From an uncultured Dehalococcoidia bacterium (GTDB lineage: Bacteria; Chloroflexota; Dehalococcoidia; Lucifugimonadales; Lucifugimonadaceae): a stretch of 60,793 bases of DNA. The stretch is taken from the NCBI GenBank assembly GCA_913048295.1, contig CAJWWK010000008.1, positions 1 to 60,793 of the forward strand. Reading direction: 5' to 3'. Below the pieces are notes generated by a model. The model was not told where the DNA came from, ran no database searches, and saw only the letters and a list, made by a program, of their open reading frames with translations. Each line of letters opens with the position of its first letter. The first letter of the stretch is position 1. This document shows positions 9,180-18,436 of the stretch, in pieces. A program made the translations under genes and the position numbers.

Positions 9180-10279
9180 GATCTCAGAGTGACGTCGTGA
9201 TCGTTGGTGGAGGCATCATCGGTTCGTCGATTGCCTATCGACTGGCGAGCGAAGGAATGGGCGTAACCGTTCTTGAGCGTGACTCGGTTGGCAGCCACGC
9301 TTCTGGATTTGCCCTCGGACTGCTGAATCCGACGAACGCTACGGGCGAACTCGAACGGCTGGTGCACCAGTCGCACGGCATCCACCTTGAGCTTCACGGC
9401 AGACTTCAGGAAGAATCGGGAGTCGACTTACAGCTTCAGACCATGCCGCACATAGAGCTGGCGCTTGCAGAATCTGAAGTTCCCGAATTGAAATCCGAGT
9501 GCGAACGAATCTCCCGGCTGCCGGGTTTCAAGACCGCATGGCTCGAACCTGAAGACGCATGGAAGCTGGAACCACGGATTACCCGGGACCTTTTTGGCGC
9601 GGTGCTCGTCGAAGATGTCATCATGCTCGACAGCTACAACCTGACGTTGGCGACCGCGCAGGCTGCGGAGGCCCTGGGAGTGGAAATCGTGCTTGCCGAA
9701 GCGACCGAGATTCACTACGAAAAAGACCGGGTCGTCGGCGTGAGGGTTGGACAGAACCGCATCGATTGTGATGCCGTGGTGCTGGCGCTCGGTCCGTGGT
9801 CGGGTGCCGCGGGTGTCTGGCTCGATGTCGATATTCCGATTGTGCCCCAGAAAGGTGAAATAGCCCGGGTCGAAGGGCTCGATCCGGTCCTCGGGCTTCA
9901 TGTTCATGGTCCATGCTCGGTGGTGCAGAAGGCAGACGGCCTGACGTGGCTGGCGGCTACGAGAAAAGACAATACCGGCTTTGACGTAACGCCCTCGAAC
10001 GAGGCGCTTGAAACGCTGTCTGAACGAGGAATGAGGATGCTACCTGAGCTGGATTCGCACCGGCTTGTGCTACAGACGGCCTGCATGCGTCCGGTCACTC
10101 CTGACGGATTTCCGATAATCGGCCGGGTGCCCGGCCAAGAGGGCATGTTCATCGCGACCGGCACAGGAGGGCAGGGGATTGTGCTTGCACCGGCGATTGG
10201 CAAGGCGATTTCTGATCTGGTGACGGCAGGCGAGACCGAGATCGACATCGGGCGGTTCGGCTTGGAGCGGTTCGCCTAG
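9176..10279 (+). CDS. FAD-dependent oxidoreductase (DadA/glycine-oxidase type), copy 2
   Basis: 367 residues, tandem paralogue of the preceding gene and overlapping it by 4 nt. It keeps the FAD motif VVIVGGGIIGSSIAYRL with VLERD, the shared block LLNPTNATGELE, and the C-terminal ACMRPVTPDGFPIIGRVPG and GTGGQGIVLAP. Many stretches are identical to copy 1 (for example VLALGPWSGAA, LDSYNLTLAT). It lacks roughly ten residues between the substrate strands where copy 1 has HLRSHYSGMHSSAY. Duplication followed by divergence is the simplest reading; different amine substrates or a two-subunit enzyme are both possible. Confidence 0.88.
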   Translation: MRSQSDVVIVGGGIIGSSIAYRLASEGMGVTVLERDSVGSHASGFALGLLNPTNATGELERLVHQSHGIHLELHGRLQEESGVDLQLQTMPHIELALAESEVPELKSECERISRLPGFKTAWLEPEDAWKLEPRITRDLFGAVLVEDVIMLDSYNLTLATAQAAEALGVEIVLAEATEIHYEKDRVVGVRVGQNRIDCDAVVLALGPWSGAAGVWLDVDIPIVPQKGEIARVEGLDPVLGLHVHGPCSVVQKADGLTWLAATRKDNTGFDVTPSNEALETLSERGMRMLPELDSHRLVLQTACMRPVTPDGFPIIGRVPGQEGMFIATGTGGQGIVLAPAIGKAISDLVTAGETEIDIGRFGLERFA

Positions 10280-10289
10280 GTCGGAATTT

Positions 10290-10456
10290 TCTTCCTCCCT
10301 TCTAGGGAGGGAGGAAGAGCACGTCCTGAGCCTGTCGAAGGGGGTGGGCTGGTTCCCGGGAACGAGAAAAGTGGAAACCGGTCACTTCGCAGAATCTCAC
10401 CTCTAACGACAGTTTCGACCCACACCCTAACCCTCTCCCTCGCAGAGAGAGGGGAT
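10290..10456. repeat. REP-like inverted pair between convergent genes
   Basis: Left element: palindrome TTCCTCCCTTCTAGGGAGGG near 10292 followed by a G-rich tail ending GGGGGTGGGCTGG. Right element: the same type in the opposite orientation, CACACCCTAACCCTCTCCCT then CGCAGAGAGAGGGG near 10421-10454. Related single or paired elements lie at 28617-28666 and 35086-35202, all at 3' ends of convergent genes. Between them is CCTGAGCCTGTCGAAGG, resembling a short motif I have seen repeated in unrelated bacterial genomes. The palindromes could also act as bidirectional terminators. Confidence 0.65.
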
Positions 10457-10464
10457 CAGGCCAG

Positions 10465-11235
10465 TCAGCTCTGCGCCCACTCTACGGCCGCGGCCTGCAT
10501 GGCTGCTTCACCGGACTTGAATTCGCTGAAGTCGATCCCGTAGTTCCAGTCTGTCCACAACTCGTCGCTGACTATGAGCATGTTGCAGGCCGCGATCCCA
10601 CGCAGCCGGGCGACCCGGTACATTGCCGAGGTCTCCATGTCGATGCCAAGAATCCCGTTTGCGATGTGGCGGGCAATATCGTCGGTCATCTCACGATAGA
10701 AACCGTCGGTCGTCCACCAGTCGCCGCTGGCGGTACGGCCCCCGTGCTTTTCAAGAAGCGATGTCAGGCCGGCCAGTAGTTCACCGTCTGCGGTCGGTGG
10801 GTCGGCGTCGGGGTAGTGAGCTGTTGTTCCTTCGTCGATGATGCGACAGACATCTGGTAGCAGCACATCGCCCACCGGGTGATCCCGGTTAAGTCCGCCT
10901 GAGGCACCTACCCCGACGATCGATTCAGCTCCGCATGCGATCAGGTCTTCCAGCAGCATGATTGTGCCGGGAGCGCCGATCGGTGCGAAGGCCACGCTGA
11001 TCCCGCCCTGGTCGTTGTTTGCAGTTTTCAGCCAGAACGTATCGATGAACATCGTCTGGGGCACCGGCACCGCCCCCAGTGCATCGGCCATCGCCTCGCC
11101 CCATAATCGCGACCAGGTCAGCAATACCTTCTTCCCAACTCGCAGGTCGTCGAAGCTCAAACCACGCGCCTTCAGGCGGTGCCCCACTGCCTGGCGAGGG
11201 GTGAAGCGAGGCTCAGAATTCTGGGAGTCTGCCAA
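10465..11235 (-). CDS. Nucleoside phosphorylase family protein (PNP/UDP type)
   Basis: 256 residues with the start placed at TTG 11235, just after the upstream aldolase gene. The open frame continues upstream, but only by overlapping that gene's end. The family signature is visible: a glycine-rich phosphate strand (VGVGASGGLN), and near the C-terminus GIDMETSAMYRVARLRG, where the Met-Glu pair contacts the ribose in purine/uridine phosphorylases. SDELWTDWNYG then carries the usual base-site aspartate region. Likely reaction: phosphorolysis of a nucleoside; the base preference is unknown. It lies 21 bp downstream of an HpaI-type aldolase on the same strand, so the two are probably co-transcribed. 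Confidence 0.78.
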   Translation of the reverse strand: MADSQNSEPRFTPRQAVGHRLKARGLSFDDLRVGKKVLLTWSRLWGEAMADALGAVPVPQTMFIDTFWLKTANNDQGGISVAFAPIGAPGTIMLLEDLIACGAESIVGVGASGGLNRDHPVGDVLLPDVCRIIDEGTTAHYPDADPPTADGELLAGLTSLLEKHGGRTASGDWWTTDGFYREMTDDIARHIANGILGIDMETSAMYRVARLRGIAACNMLIVSDELWTDWNYGIDFSEFKSGEAAMQAAAVEWAQS

Positions 11236-11255
11236 TGGGTAATCGTCCGTAAAAA

Positions 11256-12026
11256 CTAAAGTCCGAGCGGTCCTTTTACGGCGCTGAGATAGTCGGCCGT
11301 GCCGGCCTGGAGAAACTTCGGCGCAGAGTTCACTATCCACCGCACTCCCCGCTCGTGCCAGTAAAGGGTTTGCTCGATCGTCACTCCAAGCGTGCCAGCG
11401 TGCTTGCCGGCATCATGAATACTGGTCACCAGCGAATCGATTGTGTCGAGAACTTTCGGGTTCATCGTATCGCCCGGGATTCCGAAATTCACCGAAAGAT
11501 CTCCCGGTCCGAGAAAAATTGCATCGGCGTGCTCCGTAGCAATGATTTCGTCCTGATTTTCAATACCCTCAGGCGTTTCGATCTGGAACGAGATGAACGT
11601 CTCCTCGTTGGCTTCCTTGATGTACTCGGCCATCGCCTGCAGCCCGAAGTTGGCGCTGCGACCCGCAAAGGCCCCTCGTTTTCCGATCGGCGGGTATTTG
11701 ACTGCGTCGACGACTTTCTTTGCGTCGTCGGCGTTGTTTATCAGCGGAATCATCACACCCGCAGCTCCGGCTTCAAGATATCGCTGGATGTGCTGCTGCT
11801 CGTTCAGCCCGATCCGCAGAATAGGGGTCGTGCCCGAAAGCTCGGCCGCCCGGATCATGTGCTCGGCGGTTTCATAGTCCATCGGCCCGTGCTCGCAGTC
11901 GATCACAACGAAATCGAACCCCATCCAGCCCATCGTCTCGACCATTCCCGGTGAAGGCAGACCGACGAACGGTCCGATCGCGGTTTTACCGGCGTTCAAT
12001 TTTTGTTTGAGTGTGTTCTTGTTCAA
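11256..12026 (-). CDS. HpcH/HpaI-type 2-oxo acid aldolase
   Basis: 256 residues from TTG 12026, preceded by GGAG nine bases upstream; the longer frame (to 12176) adds a 50-residue non-conserved piece and overlaps the divergent gene's promoter region. Class II aldolase features: FVVIDCEHGPMDY (metal/substrate region with the active-site histidine), IPLINNADDA, FQIETPEG with the metal-binding glutamate, FLGPGDLS with the metal-binding aspartate, and GVRWIVNSA near the end. Relatives cleave 4-hydroxy-2-oxo acids to pyruvate and an aldehyde, as in HpaI, YfaU or GarL. It fits the catabolic enzyme mix of this region. Confidence 0.87.
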   Translation of the reverse strand: MNKNTLKQKLNAGKTAIGPFVGLPSPGMVETMGWMGFDFVVIDCEHGPMDYETAEHMIRAAELSGTTPILRIGLNEQQHIQRYLEAGAAGVMIPLINNADDAKKVVDAVKYPPIGKRGAFAGRSANFGLQAMAEYIKEANEETFISFQIETPEGIENQDEIIATEHADAIFLGPGDLSVNFGIPGDTMNPKVLDTIDSLVTSIHDAGKHAGTLGVTIEQTLYWHERGVRWIVNSAPKFLQAGTADYLSAVKGPLGL

Positions 12027-12166
12027 CAGCAGGTGCTCCGCTGGCTGGTGGCGATCTGGCAAACGAGAATACCCGCGAGACGGTCTCGTTGAAAGTGGGG
12101 TGTGGTCGAGTTCCCGCGTGCTCTGTTGTGTTGAGTGTTCCCCGGTCCGGCCAATAACATGATTGA

Positions 12167-13299
12167 GTGAGTTCACCTGATATTAAGCGAGATTCGATAC
12201 TAACCCCGAGGTTCAGCGCCGTTCGGAACCTACTTGAGCGGCAGATCGACGATGGGTTTCATCCCGGCGCACAGTTGTGTGTCGAGCTGGGGGGCGAGAT
12301 TGTTGCCGACCTTGCCGTAGGTAAAGCCCTCATCGGTTCTGGAACCCCGCTTGCCCACGATTCGGTGATGCCGTTGTTCTCATCAGCCAAGCCAATCACC
12401 TCCGTGGCAATCGGGGCGCTTGTGGATTCTGGCCGCTTGAACTTCGACGACCCGGTCGCTACCCACGTGCCCGAGTTCGCTACGCACGGCAAGTCGAACA
12501 TCCAGGTCCGGCACCTGATGAACCACACCTCTGGTCTTGCCGATGACGCGCTTTTCGACGGCGGGTCAAGTCGGGCCGAGGTCATTGCAGGGATCTGTGA
12601 TTCAGTTCCCGTCCCGGGCTGGGTTCCGGGCGATCGGGCCGCCTACCTGCCGACCGCCGGGTGGCACATGCTTGGCGAAGTGGTCGAGCGAGTGAGCGGG
12701 AGTTCGTTCAGATCGTTCGTGCAGAGTTTCGTGCTTGACCCGCTTCGGATGGGCGACACCTACCCCGTTGTCGGCCCTGACCTGGCTGAAAGGCTGGGCC
12801 CCCGACTTGCCGTAATGCACAACACGCGCCGACAGCCCATGACGCCGGATCCGCAGTACTTGCCCGATCAGCTTGGCCGGTTCGTGCGCCCGGGCAGCAG
12901 CTTTCATGGTCTGGCGCATGACGTGGTGAAGCTGTACTCGATGCTGCTGCGAAACGGTGTTTCCGCAGAGGGCGAGCGGATTCTTTCTGGCGAAACTGTG
13001 CGCATGCTGACCACCCGGCAGCACGACGGCCTGCTGGATGAGACTTTCGGCGTTGTGATGGACCGCGGGCTTGGATTTTTATCGACAGCCAGCGGCACAG
13101 TCCTGCGGTTCCCTACGGGTATGGACGAGCGGTATCGCACTTGACATTCGGGCACGGCGGTAAAGAATCGTCGACCGGATTTGCCGACCCTGAACGCGGG
13201 TTGGCGTTAGCGCTGGTCTTCAACGGAATGCCGGGTGAACCCAAACACGACCGCAGGTTGAAGCAGGTGCTTGGGGCGGTATACGAGGCGGTGGGTTAG
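12167..13299 (+). pseudogene. Serine beta-lactamase-like hydrolase, frameshifted near the 3' end
   Basis: A class C beta-lactamase/esterase-type protein. It has SSAK (the SxxK nucleophile motif, about residues 71-74), a YLPTAG second motif, and HTSGLADD. The first frame stops at 13144. The family's C-terminal end is in the -1 frame from 13111 to 13299: it encodes PYGYGRAVSHLTFGHGG, then STGFADPERGLALALVFNG, i.e. the third motif HGG and the final strands. One missing base in the GGTTCCC run around 13108-13113 would join both parts into one ~378-residue protein. The start is GTG 12167 without a clear ribosome site. Its last 4 bp overlap the convergent tmk end. Recent inactivation or a sequencing error are both possible. 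Confidence 0.82.
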
Positions 13300-14036
13300 C
13301 GTTTGAAGAGAGCTTCAGGAACGCCGTGGTCGACCAACAGGCGACGAGCTCGTTTCATGATCGCGTCATGAATTCGGTGACCTGCCTGATCAGCACCAAT
13401 CACGCACCACCTCGAATCGCCTTTGGACAGCTCGAGGTATCCCTTGCGAATATTCTGGTGAAACTTGAGTGGAGCCTGTTCGAAACGTCGTTCGCCCTCG
13501 GGATCGACTCGTTTTGGCCCGCTGTTTTGTTCGCTGTCGAACAGGTTCGGTCGGTTGGACACCCGAGCCAGTGCGATCTTGGGGTCGGCGTCGAGTAATA
13601 CTGTGAGGTGCGGGACCAGGCCTCCGGTGGCGATTTCGTTCAGGCTTTTAATGACCTCGATATCTCCACCGCGGGCATAGCCCTGGTACGCGAGAGTCGA
13701 ATCGGTAAATCGGTCGAGTATCACGGTCTTGCCATCTTCGATCGCGGGGCGGACCGTCTCATGCAGCAACTGGGCGCGGGCCGCCTCGAACAGCAGGGTT
13801 TCGGCGAGGGGAGAAGATGAATTAGACCGCTTGATCCACCGCCTGACGTTGTTTCCGAGATCGGAACCGCCCGGCTCCTGGGCGAGGACCGAATCGACGC
13901 CCAGGCTTTCGAGTTTGTGAAACAGCCGCTCGGCCTGGGTGGATTTTCCAACGCCCTCGCCACCCTCAAACGTGATCAGCAAACCACCTTTGATCGATTG
14001 CTTCTTCAGCCGGTCGCCACCCGGCCCAAAATCCAA
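13296..14036 (-). CDS. tmk: Thymidylate kinase
   Basis: Phosphorylates dTMP to dTDP. Walker A FEGGEGVGKSTQ lies near the N-terminus, followed by the EPGGSDLGNNVR substrate loop (DR-type motif region), DRFTDSTLAYQGYARG (dTMP-binding signature) and a LID segment. About 246 residues, slightly longer than most (~210) because of an extra stretch around DSEQNSGPKRVDPEG. The start TTG 14036 is chosen because AGGGAG lies nine bases upstream; a TTG at 14060 is also in frame. It is the last gene of the minus-strand run that begins with pdxS. Confidence 0.93.
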   Translation of the reverse strand: MDFGPGGDRLKKQSIKGGLLITFEGGEGVGKSTQAERLFHKLESLGVDSVLAQEPGGSDLGNNVRRWIKRSNSSSPLAETLLFEAARAQLLHETVRPAIEDGKTVILDRFTDSTLAYQGYARGGDIEVIKSLNEIATGGLVPHLTVLLDADPKIALARVSNRPNLFDSEQNSGPKRVDPEGERRFEQAPLKFHQNIRKGYLELSKGDSRWCVIGADQAGHRIHDAIMKRARRLLVDHGVPEALFKR

Positions 14037-14114
14037 TGCGCTCTGCTCCCTGGCAGTCAAAATTCCATGCCCCTTGTCCGTGTCTATTCGCGAACAGAAT
14101 TACTGGTCAGAACC

Positions 14115-15821
14115 CTACCGCTTGAGGCGACGAATGACAACGCGCCGTGACGGCTCTCTACCCATGCTGGCCGAGCCGAGGTTGTTGCGGGCGGCGAGGC
14201 CGTGTTGGAGTCTTCGGACAAACGGCGGTTGGGCCATCAGTTCGACCCTGCGTTCACCCGAAACCACCCTGCCAATCGCCGACTCTGTTTCTTTCAGCGC
14301 TTCCCTAGCGCGGCCTCCCTGTTCGAGGTCATCGTAGTCGGCGTTGATCCCGTTTTGTGCCCGAATACGATTCTGGCTGAAACGTTTCAGGAACTGCTTG
14401 ATCTGCTCTTTCGTCCCACGCCTGAGCACATGAACCATCACGCCATCTCGCTCGGCCCGGCGGACCGCGGTAGGACGCCGACTATAGTGCGACTTGGTGG
14501 TAACGAATATCTCGGCGGCATCGGCAAAGTCGACCACTGCCACAGGCGAATTTGTCTCAGCGATGATCTCGTTGATAGCGCTTTTTGGGATGCCGAACGG
14601 AAAGACCTTCGTGACGACCGGCTTCGGGGCGTCCGCATCGTCGAATTGCCCGCTTACTTCGCCCGGCTCGTAACCGCCACGGATCCGATCGGCCTGATCG
14701 GGCCAATCGCGACTACCGCCACCGCCCCGGCCGGAGCGATTCCTCCCTACGTCACCCACTTCAAAGGGCGCCGGGGTGAATTCCGATTCTGTGCCGGGGA
14801 TCTCTTCGATCTGTGTCTCGACGCTGCCGTCCGGTTGGAGTCGGCGCTCTTCTTGAGGGATGGATATACCACGGAGCATGCGATCGACTGCGATCCCGAC
14901 TTCCGGGTGTACGGTGACGACGTTTCGTTCGCGAATCTCCACGACGATGTCGAACGTGGGATCGTGTTTTCGTTCGAGAACGGTCTTCTGGGTCCGCCTG
15001 CGACGGGCTTCGATGTCGCCCAGCGTTACCGTCTGAGTCCCACCGACGAGGTCGGAAAGGGTCGGGTTGGAGACAACGTTGGACAGCGTGTTCCCGTGTG
15101 CCGTGGCGACCAGTTGCACCCCCCGTTCAGCGATCGTGCGGGCTGCGAGCGCTTCGAGTTCGGTGCTCATCTCGTCGATGACGATGACTTCTGGCATGTG
15201 GTTCTCGACGCCCTCGATCATCACGTTGTGTTGCAGGCTGGTGTTTGCCACCTGCATGCGGCGCGCCCGACCGATAGCGGGGTGTGGCACATCGCCGTCG
15301 CCAGCGATTTCGTTGGAAGTGTCGACAACCACCACGCGCTTGTCGGCCTCGTCTGCCAGGACCCTGGCGGTCTCGCGGAGAATGGTGGTTTTGCCCACCC
15401 CGGGTCGTCCGAGTATCAGCACGCTCTTTCCCGAGCGGACGAGGTCTTCGATCAGCCTGACCGACCCGTAAACGGCGCGCCCGACCCGGCAGGTCAGACC
15501 CACAGGCTCGCCAGCCCGGTTCCTCAGTACAGATATTCGGTGGAGAGTACGTTCGATTCCGGCCCGATTGTCGTCGCCAAAATGTCCAACGTGATCTACG
15601 ACGTGGGCAATCTGATCGTGCGTAACCTCGATGTCGCTCAACGAAACCTGCTCACTCGGGAAGCGTGCCTCGGGGGGTCTGCCCAGGTCGAGTACAACCT
15701 CAAGGAGATCCCCTATATCTTTTTGCTCGCCAAGTGCGGCGGCTATCTCCGCGGGAAAAATTTCGATGAAGGCTTCAAGGTTGTCAACAACCTGTGCGTT
15801 GGGGTCTACCAGTTCGAACAT
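14115..15821 (-). CDS. Ycf45-type R3H-domain AAA ATPase
   Basis: 568 residues. Residues ~40-65 contain EVVLDLGRPPEAR, typical of the chloroplast Ycf45 / SpoIIIAA-like family. The ATPase core follows: Walker A GRPGVGKTTI (about 138-147), VVVVDTSNEI, Walker B EVIVIDEMST, and the sensor region VATAHGNTL. A linker rich in G/R/D (GRNRSGRGGGGSRDW) leads to a C-terminal nucleic-acid-binding part with ALKETESAIGRVV and a terminal R3H-like segment with LPP/MAQPPFVRR. Probably a single-stranded nucleic-acid-binding ATPase of unknown exact role. An AAGGAG sequence abuts the ATG directly, an unusually short spacing. It lies in an operon with the GNAT-like gene upstream. Confidence 0.87.
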   Translation of the reverse strand: MFELVDPNAQVVDNLEAFIEIFPAEIAAALGEQKDIGDLLEVVLDLGRPPEARFPSEQVSLSDIEVTHDQIAHVVDHVGHFGDDNRAGIERTLHRISVLRNRAGEPVGLTCRVGRAVYGSVRLIEDLVRSGKSVLILGRPGVGKTTILRETARVLADEADKRVVVVDTSNEIAGDGDVPHPAIGRARRMQVANTSLQHNVMIEGVENHMPEVIVIDEMSTELEALAARTIAERGVQLVATAHGNTLSNVVSNPTLSDLVGGTQTVTLGDIEARRRRTQKTVLERKHDPTFDIVVEIRERNVVTVHPEVGIAVDRMLRGISIPQEERRLQPDGSVETQIEEIPGTESEFTPAPFEVGDVGRNRSGRGGGGSRDWPDQADRIRGGYEPGEVSGQFDDADAPKPVVTKVFPFGIPKSAINEIIAETNSPVAVVDFADAAEIFVTTKSHYSRRPTAVRRAERDGVMVHVLRRGTKEQIKQFLKRFSQNRIRAQNGINADYDDLEQGGRAREALKETESAIGRVVSGERRVELMAQPPFVRRLQHGLAARNNLGSASMGREPSRRVVIRRLKR

Positions 15822-15843
15822 CTCCTTTTTGATCGATCCTCGA

Positions 15844-16821
15844 TCAGCTTATCGCAGCAAATGCGTTTGCCGTCTCAGAAACCGTCTGTGCCAGCGGTTT
15901 GACGAGCACGTCGTACCGTTCTTTTTCCTCGAATCCCAGCGTGACAAGCAGGTGAGCCAGCGCCGGGCGGTACTCGGGAACGGTGGTAGAGACCGGCACG
16001 TCCTTGCAATCTAGCAGCGCAGCCGCGACCAGGCCCGGCAGCTCGGAGCCGCCCGCCGTTGACCAGTTGAGGTTGAAAGTATGGCCTGACCGGTTGGTAA
16101 CGCGTTGCATCTGCGCCCCGAGCGAGCCGTCGGGAAGTTCGAATATCCACCCTGAGGCTTTTCGCCCGAGACGTTCTACCCCGGCAGCCCAATCCTGCAC
16201 GGTCTGACCGGATTTCATGCGGGCCTCGATGGGTGTCGTGGCGCTGTACATCCGGAACAGGGCCAGGTTATCCGATTCAGTTTGTGCTCTCAGCTGCAGC
16301 GAGTGATCGGGGATGCCCAGGCGTCGGAGGGCCGAATGTGCCGAGTCGCAGCGATACACAGTTTCCCGGTAAATCGTCGAAAACCCTGCTCTGCGGGCAC
16401 TGTCATAAACGCTCTCAATCGTGCCGTGACTGTCCGTGCCGCTACTTACCTGCCCGTCTACAGGGATCCTCACAAAAATCCGGTGAGCACCGGCACCTAC
16501 GGCAGGTATCGCTATCTGCTCCAGCAGGTCAAGTGCGAGTTCAGTTCTGGATTTTCGCAGGTAAAGTTCGCCCACTTCCCACGCCTCCGGACCCGAGCGT
16601 GGACCGGCACGGAGCAGGGCATCGATCCGGCCGCGGCGCGCCTCGACCCAGCAGCTCTGCCAGGCGCGGGGCGAAAGAGCGATTCCGGCATATTTAACAG
16701 TGGGAAATCCGTCCGGCCCGCCTTGCAATGCATCGACCAGCGTGCATGTTTCACCCCGGCCCGATGACTGGCTGAACTGCAGCAGCCCGGGCGAGTCGGT
16801 TGGGTGAAGATGGCGGATCAT
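15844..16821 (-). CDS. Uncharacterised GNAT-like protein
   Basis: 325 residues, family not securely recognised. The N-terminus [16 protein letters not shown] and segments such as VYDSARRAGFSTIYRETVYR and LVAAALLDCKDVPVSTTVPEYRPALAHLLVTLGFEEKERYDV look like two weak GNAT acyltransferase lobes; the last resembles the family's final strand-helix pair (neighbour, GF, F/Y). No clear acetyl-CoA Q/RxxGxG/A loop is seen, so activity is doubtful. Its ATG overlaps the TGA of pdxT (ATGA), so it is translationally coupled to the PLP synthase genes and precedes ycf45 by 22 bp. Confidence 0.7.
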   Translation of the reverse strand: MIRHLHPTDSPGLLQFSQSSGRGETCTLVDALQGGPDGFPTVKYAGIALSPRAWQSCWVEARRGRIDALLRAGPRSGPEAWEVGELYLRKSRTELALDLLEQIAIPAVGAGAHRIFVRIPVDGQVSSGTDSHGTIESVYDSARRAGFSTIYRETVYRCDSAHSALRRLGIPDHSLQLRAQTESDNLALFRMYSATTPIEARMKSGQTVQDWAAGVERLGRKASGWIFELPDGSLGAQMQRVTNRSGHTFNLNWSTAGGSELPGLVAAALLDCKDVPVSTTVPEYRPALAHLLVTLGFEEKERYDVLVKPLAQTVSETANAFAAIS

Positions 16822-17480
16822 GCTGTATTCGAGATTTCCTCGGCATTCCGGGTGGGATTCAGGGTATCTATTTGCGCTTCCCTGGCCAGTTCTACGAACA
16901 GAGAGTGCATGCGGGTGTCGGTTGTAAGTTCCGGGTGGAACGAACTGGCAAGCACCCGGCCTTTCTTCACCGCCACCGCCTGGCCATCGTCAAGACTGGC
17001 TATCTTCACCACGCCATCTCCAACGTCGCTCACAACTGGTGCCCGGATGAACACCGCTCGCATGGCTTCGCCGTCTATGCCCTCAATGTCGATTTCTGCC
17101 TCGAAGCTATCTACCTGCCTGCCGAAGTAGTTTCGGGAGACACCGATATCGAGGAGGTTGAGCGGGGTCGGGTATGAATCGGCAAGTTCGCGGGCGATCA
17201 CGATCATGCCGGCACAGGTACCCCACAACGCCATCCCCGATTCGACTCGTGATCGGAGTTGGTCAACAAATTCGAAGCGCATTAGCAACTTCACGATCGT
17301 CGTGCTTTCCCCACCCGGGATGATCAGGCCATCGATTTCGAAAAGCTGTTCGACTTTTCGTACCTCGACAGCGTGGATGCCGATTTCGCCGAGCATGTGA
17401 ATGTGCTCGGCAAAATCGCCCTGCAGTGCAAGCACACCGATGCGAGGTTGCGACGGTGTGTTTCTGTTCAAACTGCTCAC
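16818..17480 (-). CDS. pdxT: Pyridoxal 5'-phosphate synthase, glutaminase subunit
   Basis: Class I glutamine amidotransferase that feeds ammonia to PdxS. Visible: [12 protein letters not shown] at the N-terminus, [10 protein letters not shown], the nucleophile elbow GTCAGMIV with the catalytic cysteine, and [12 protein letters not shown] with the catalytic His/Glu. About 220 residues, slightly longer than usual through a C-terminal tail that reaches the next gene. The start is GTG 17480 (overlapping the pdxS stop) or TTG 17471; a TTG at 17483 is also open. The order pdxS-pdxT on one transcript is the standard DXP-independent vitamin B6 arrangement. Confidence 0.95.
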   Translation of the reverse strand: MSSLNRNTPSQPRIGVLALQGDFAEHIHMLGEIGIHAVEVRKVEQLFEIDGLIIPGGESTTIVKLLMRFEFVDQLRSRVESGMALWGTCAGMIVIARELADSYPTPLNLLDIGVSRNYFGRQVDSFEAEIDIEGIDGEAMRAVFIRAPVVSDVGDGVVKIASLDDGQAVAVKKGRVLASSFHPELTTDTRMHSLFVELAREAQIDTLNPTRNAEEISNTA

Positions 17481-18436
17481 CAACCGCGGGTCTGAAGCTG
17501 TTCGGCTTCAGGAATTTTGTTCGCTTCGATCCCCGGCATCGCGTCGCCGAGGCCCCGTGAGATTTCGGCCAGCATATCCGGGTCGTTGTAGTGAGTTGTC
17601 GCTCGAACGATCGCATCGGCCATCTTTGCCGGATCCGAACTCTTGAAGATTCCGGAACCGACGAAAACACCTTCGACACCGATCTGCATCAGTAGAGCAG
17701 CATCGGCTGGCGTCGCAATACCACCGGCAGCAAAGTTCACGACCGGCAGCTTGCCTGTGCGGTGGACTTCTACGACCAACTCGTATGGAGCCTGGTAATC
17801 ACGGGCCGCCGACATCAGTTCTTCGGTCGGCATGTTGTGTATCGCGCGAATATCGGCCAGGATCTGGCGAGCGTGGGTCACGGCGTGGACGATATCGCCC
17901 GTCCCGGCTTCTCCCTTAGTTCGGATCATCGCCGCGCCTTCGCCGATTCGGCGGAGTGCCTCGCCGATGTTCCTTGCGCCACAGACGTAGGGCATTTTGT
18001 ACTGCCACTTGTCTATGTGGTACTCGTTGTCGGCAGGCGTCAGCACTTCGGACTCGTCGCAGTAGTCGACCCCCAGGGCTTCAAGTATCTGTGCTTCGAC
18101 AAAGTGACCGATACGGGCCTTTGCCATGACTGGGATGGAGACGGTATCGATGATGCCTGAGATGAGATCGGGGTCAGACATTCGAGCCACACCGCCGTCG
18201 CGCCGGATGTCTGATGGGACACGTTCGAGCGCCATTACGGCCACCGCGCCTGCGTCTTCAGCTACCTTCGCCTGGTCAGGGGTTACGACATCCATGATGA
18301 CGCCGCCCTTGAGCATTTGCGCGAGTCCGCCCTTAACGCGCCAGTCGCCAATTTCCGGTTTTGACATTTCTTTCCAACGTTGCGCACCCGTCGTGCCGTT
18401 GGTTTGCGTGCTGCTGCTCGTGCTTGTCGTTGCCAT
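17477..18436 (-). CDS. pdxS: Pyridoxal 5'-phosphate synthase, synthase subunit
   Basis: Makes PLP from ribose 5-phosphate, glyceraldehyde 3-phosphate and ammonia in a 12+12 complex with PdxT. Motifs: [20 protein letters not shown] (first Schiff-base lysine region), [17 protein letters not shown] (second lysine), [12 protein letters not shown], and [13 protein letters not shown] with GSGIFKS (phosphate site). The start ATG 18436 follows AAGGAC eight bases upstream, giving 319 residues; an upstream open extension to 18565 is non-conserved. The N-terminus carries a Ser/Thr-rich tail before the core. Confidence 0.96.
   Translation of the reverse strand: MATTSTSSSTQTNGTTGAQRWKEMSKPEIGDWRVKGGLAQMLKGGVIMDVVTPDQAKVAEDAGAVAVMALERVPSDIRRDGGVARMSDPDLISGIIDTVSIPVMAKARIGHFVEAQILEALGVDYCDESEVLTPADNEYHIDKWQYKMPYVCGARNIGEALRRIGEGAAMIRTKGEAGTGDIVHAVTHARQILADIRAIHNMPTEELMSAARDYQAPYELVVEVHRTGKLPVVNFAAGGIATPADAALLMQIGVEGVFVGSGIFKSSDPAKMADAIVRATTHYNDPDMLAEISRGLGDAMPGIEANKIPEAEQLQTRGW

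Noticed and set aside
14202-15902. 566-codon plus-strand open frame
   Set aside because: Exactly opposite the Ycf45-type ATPase gene, which has clear Walker motifs; the antisense protein has no family features.
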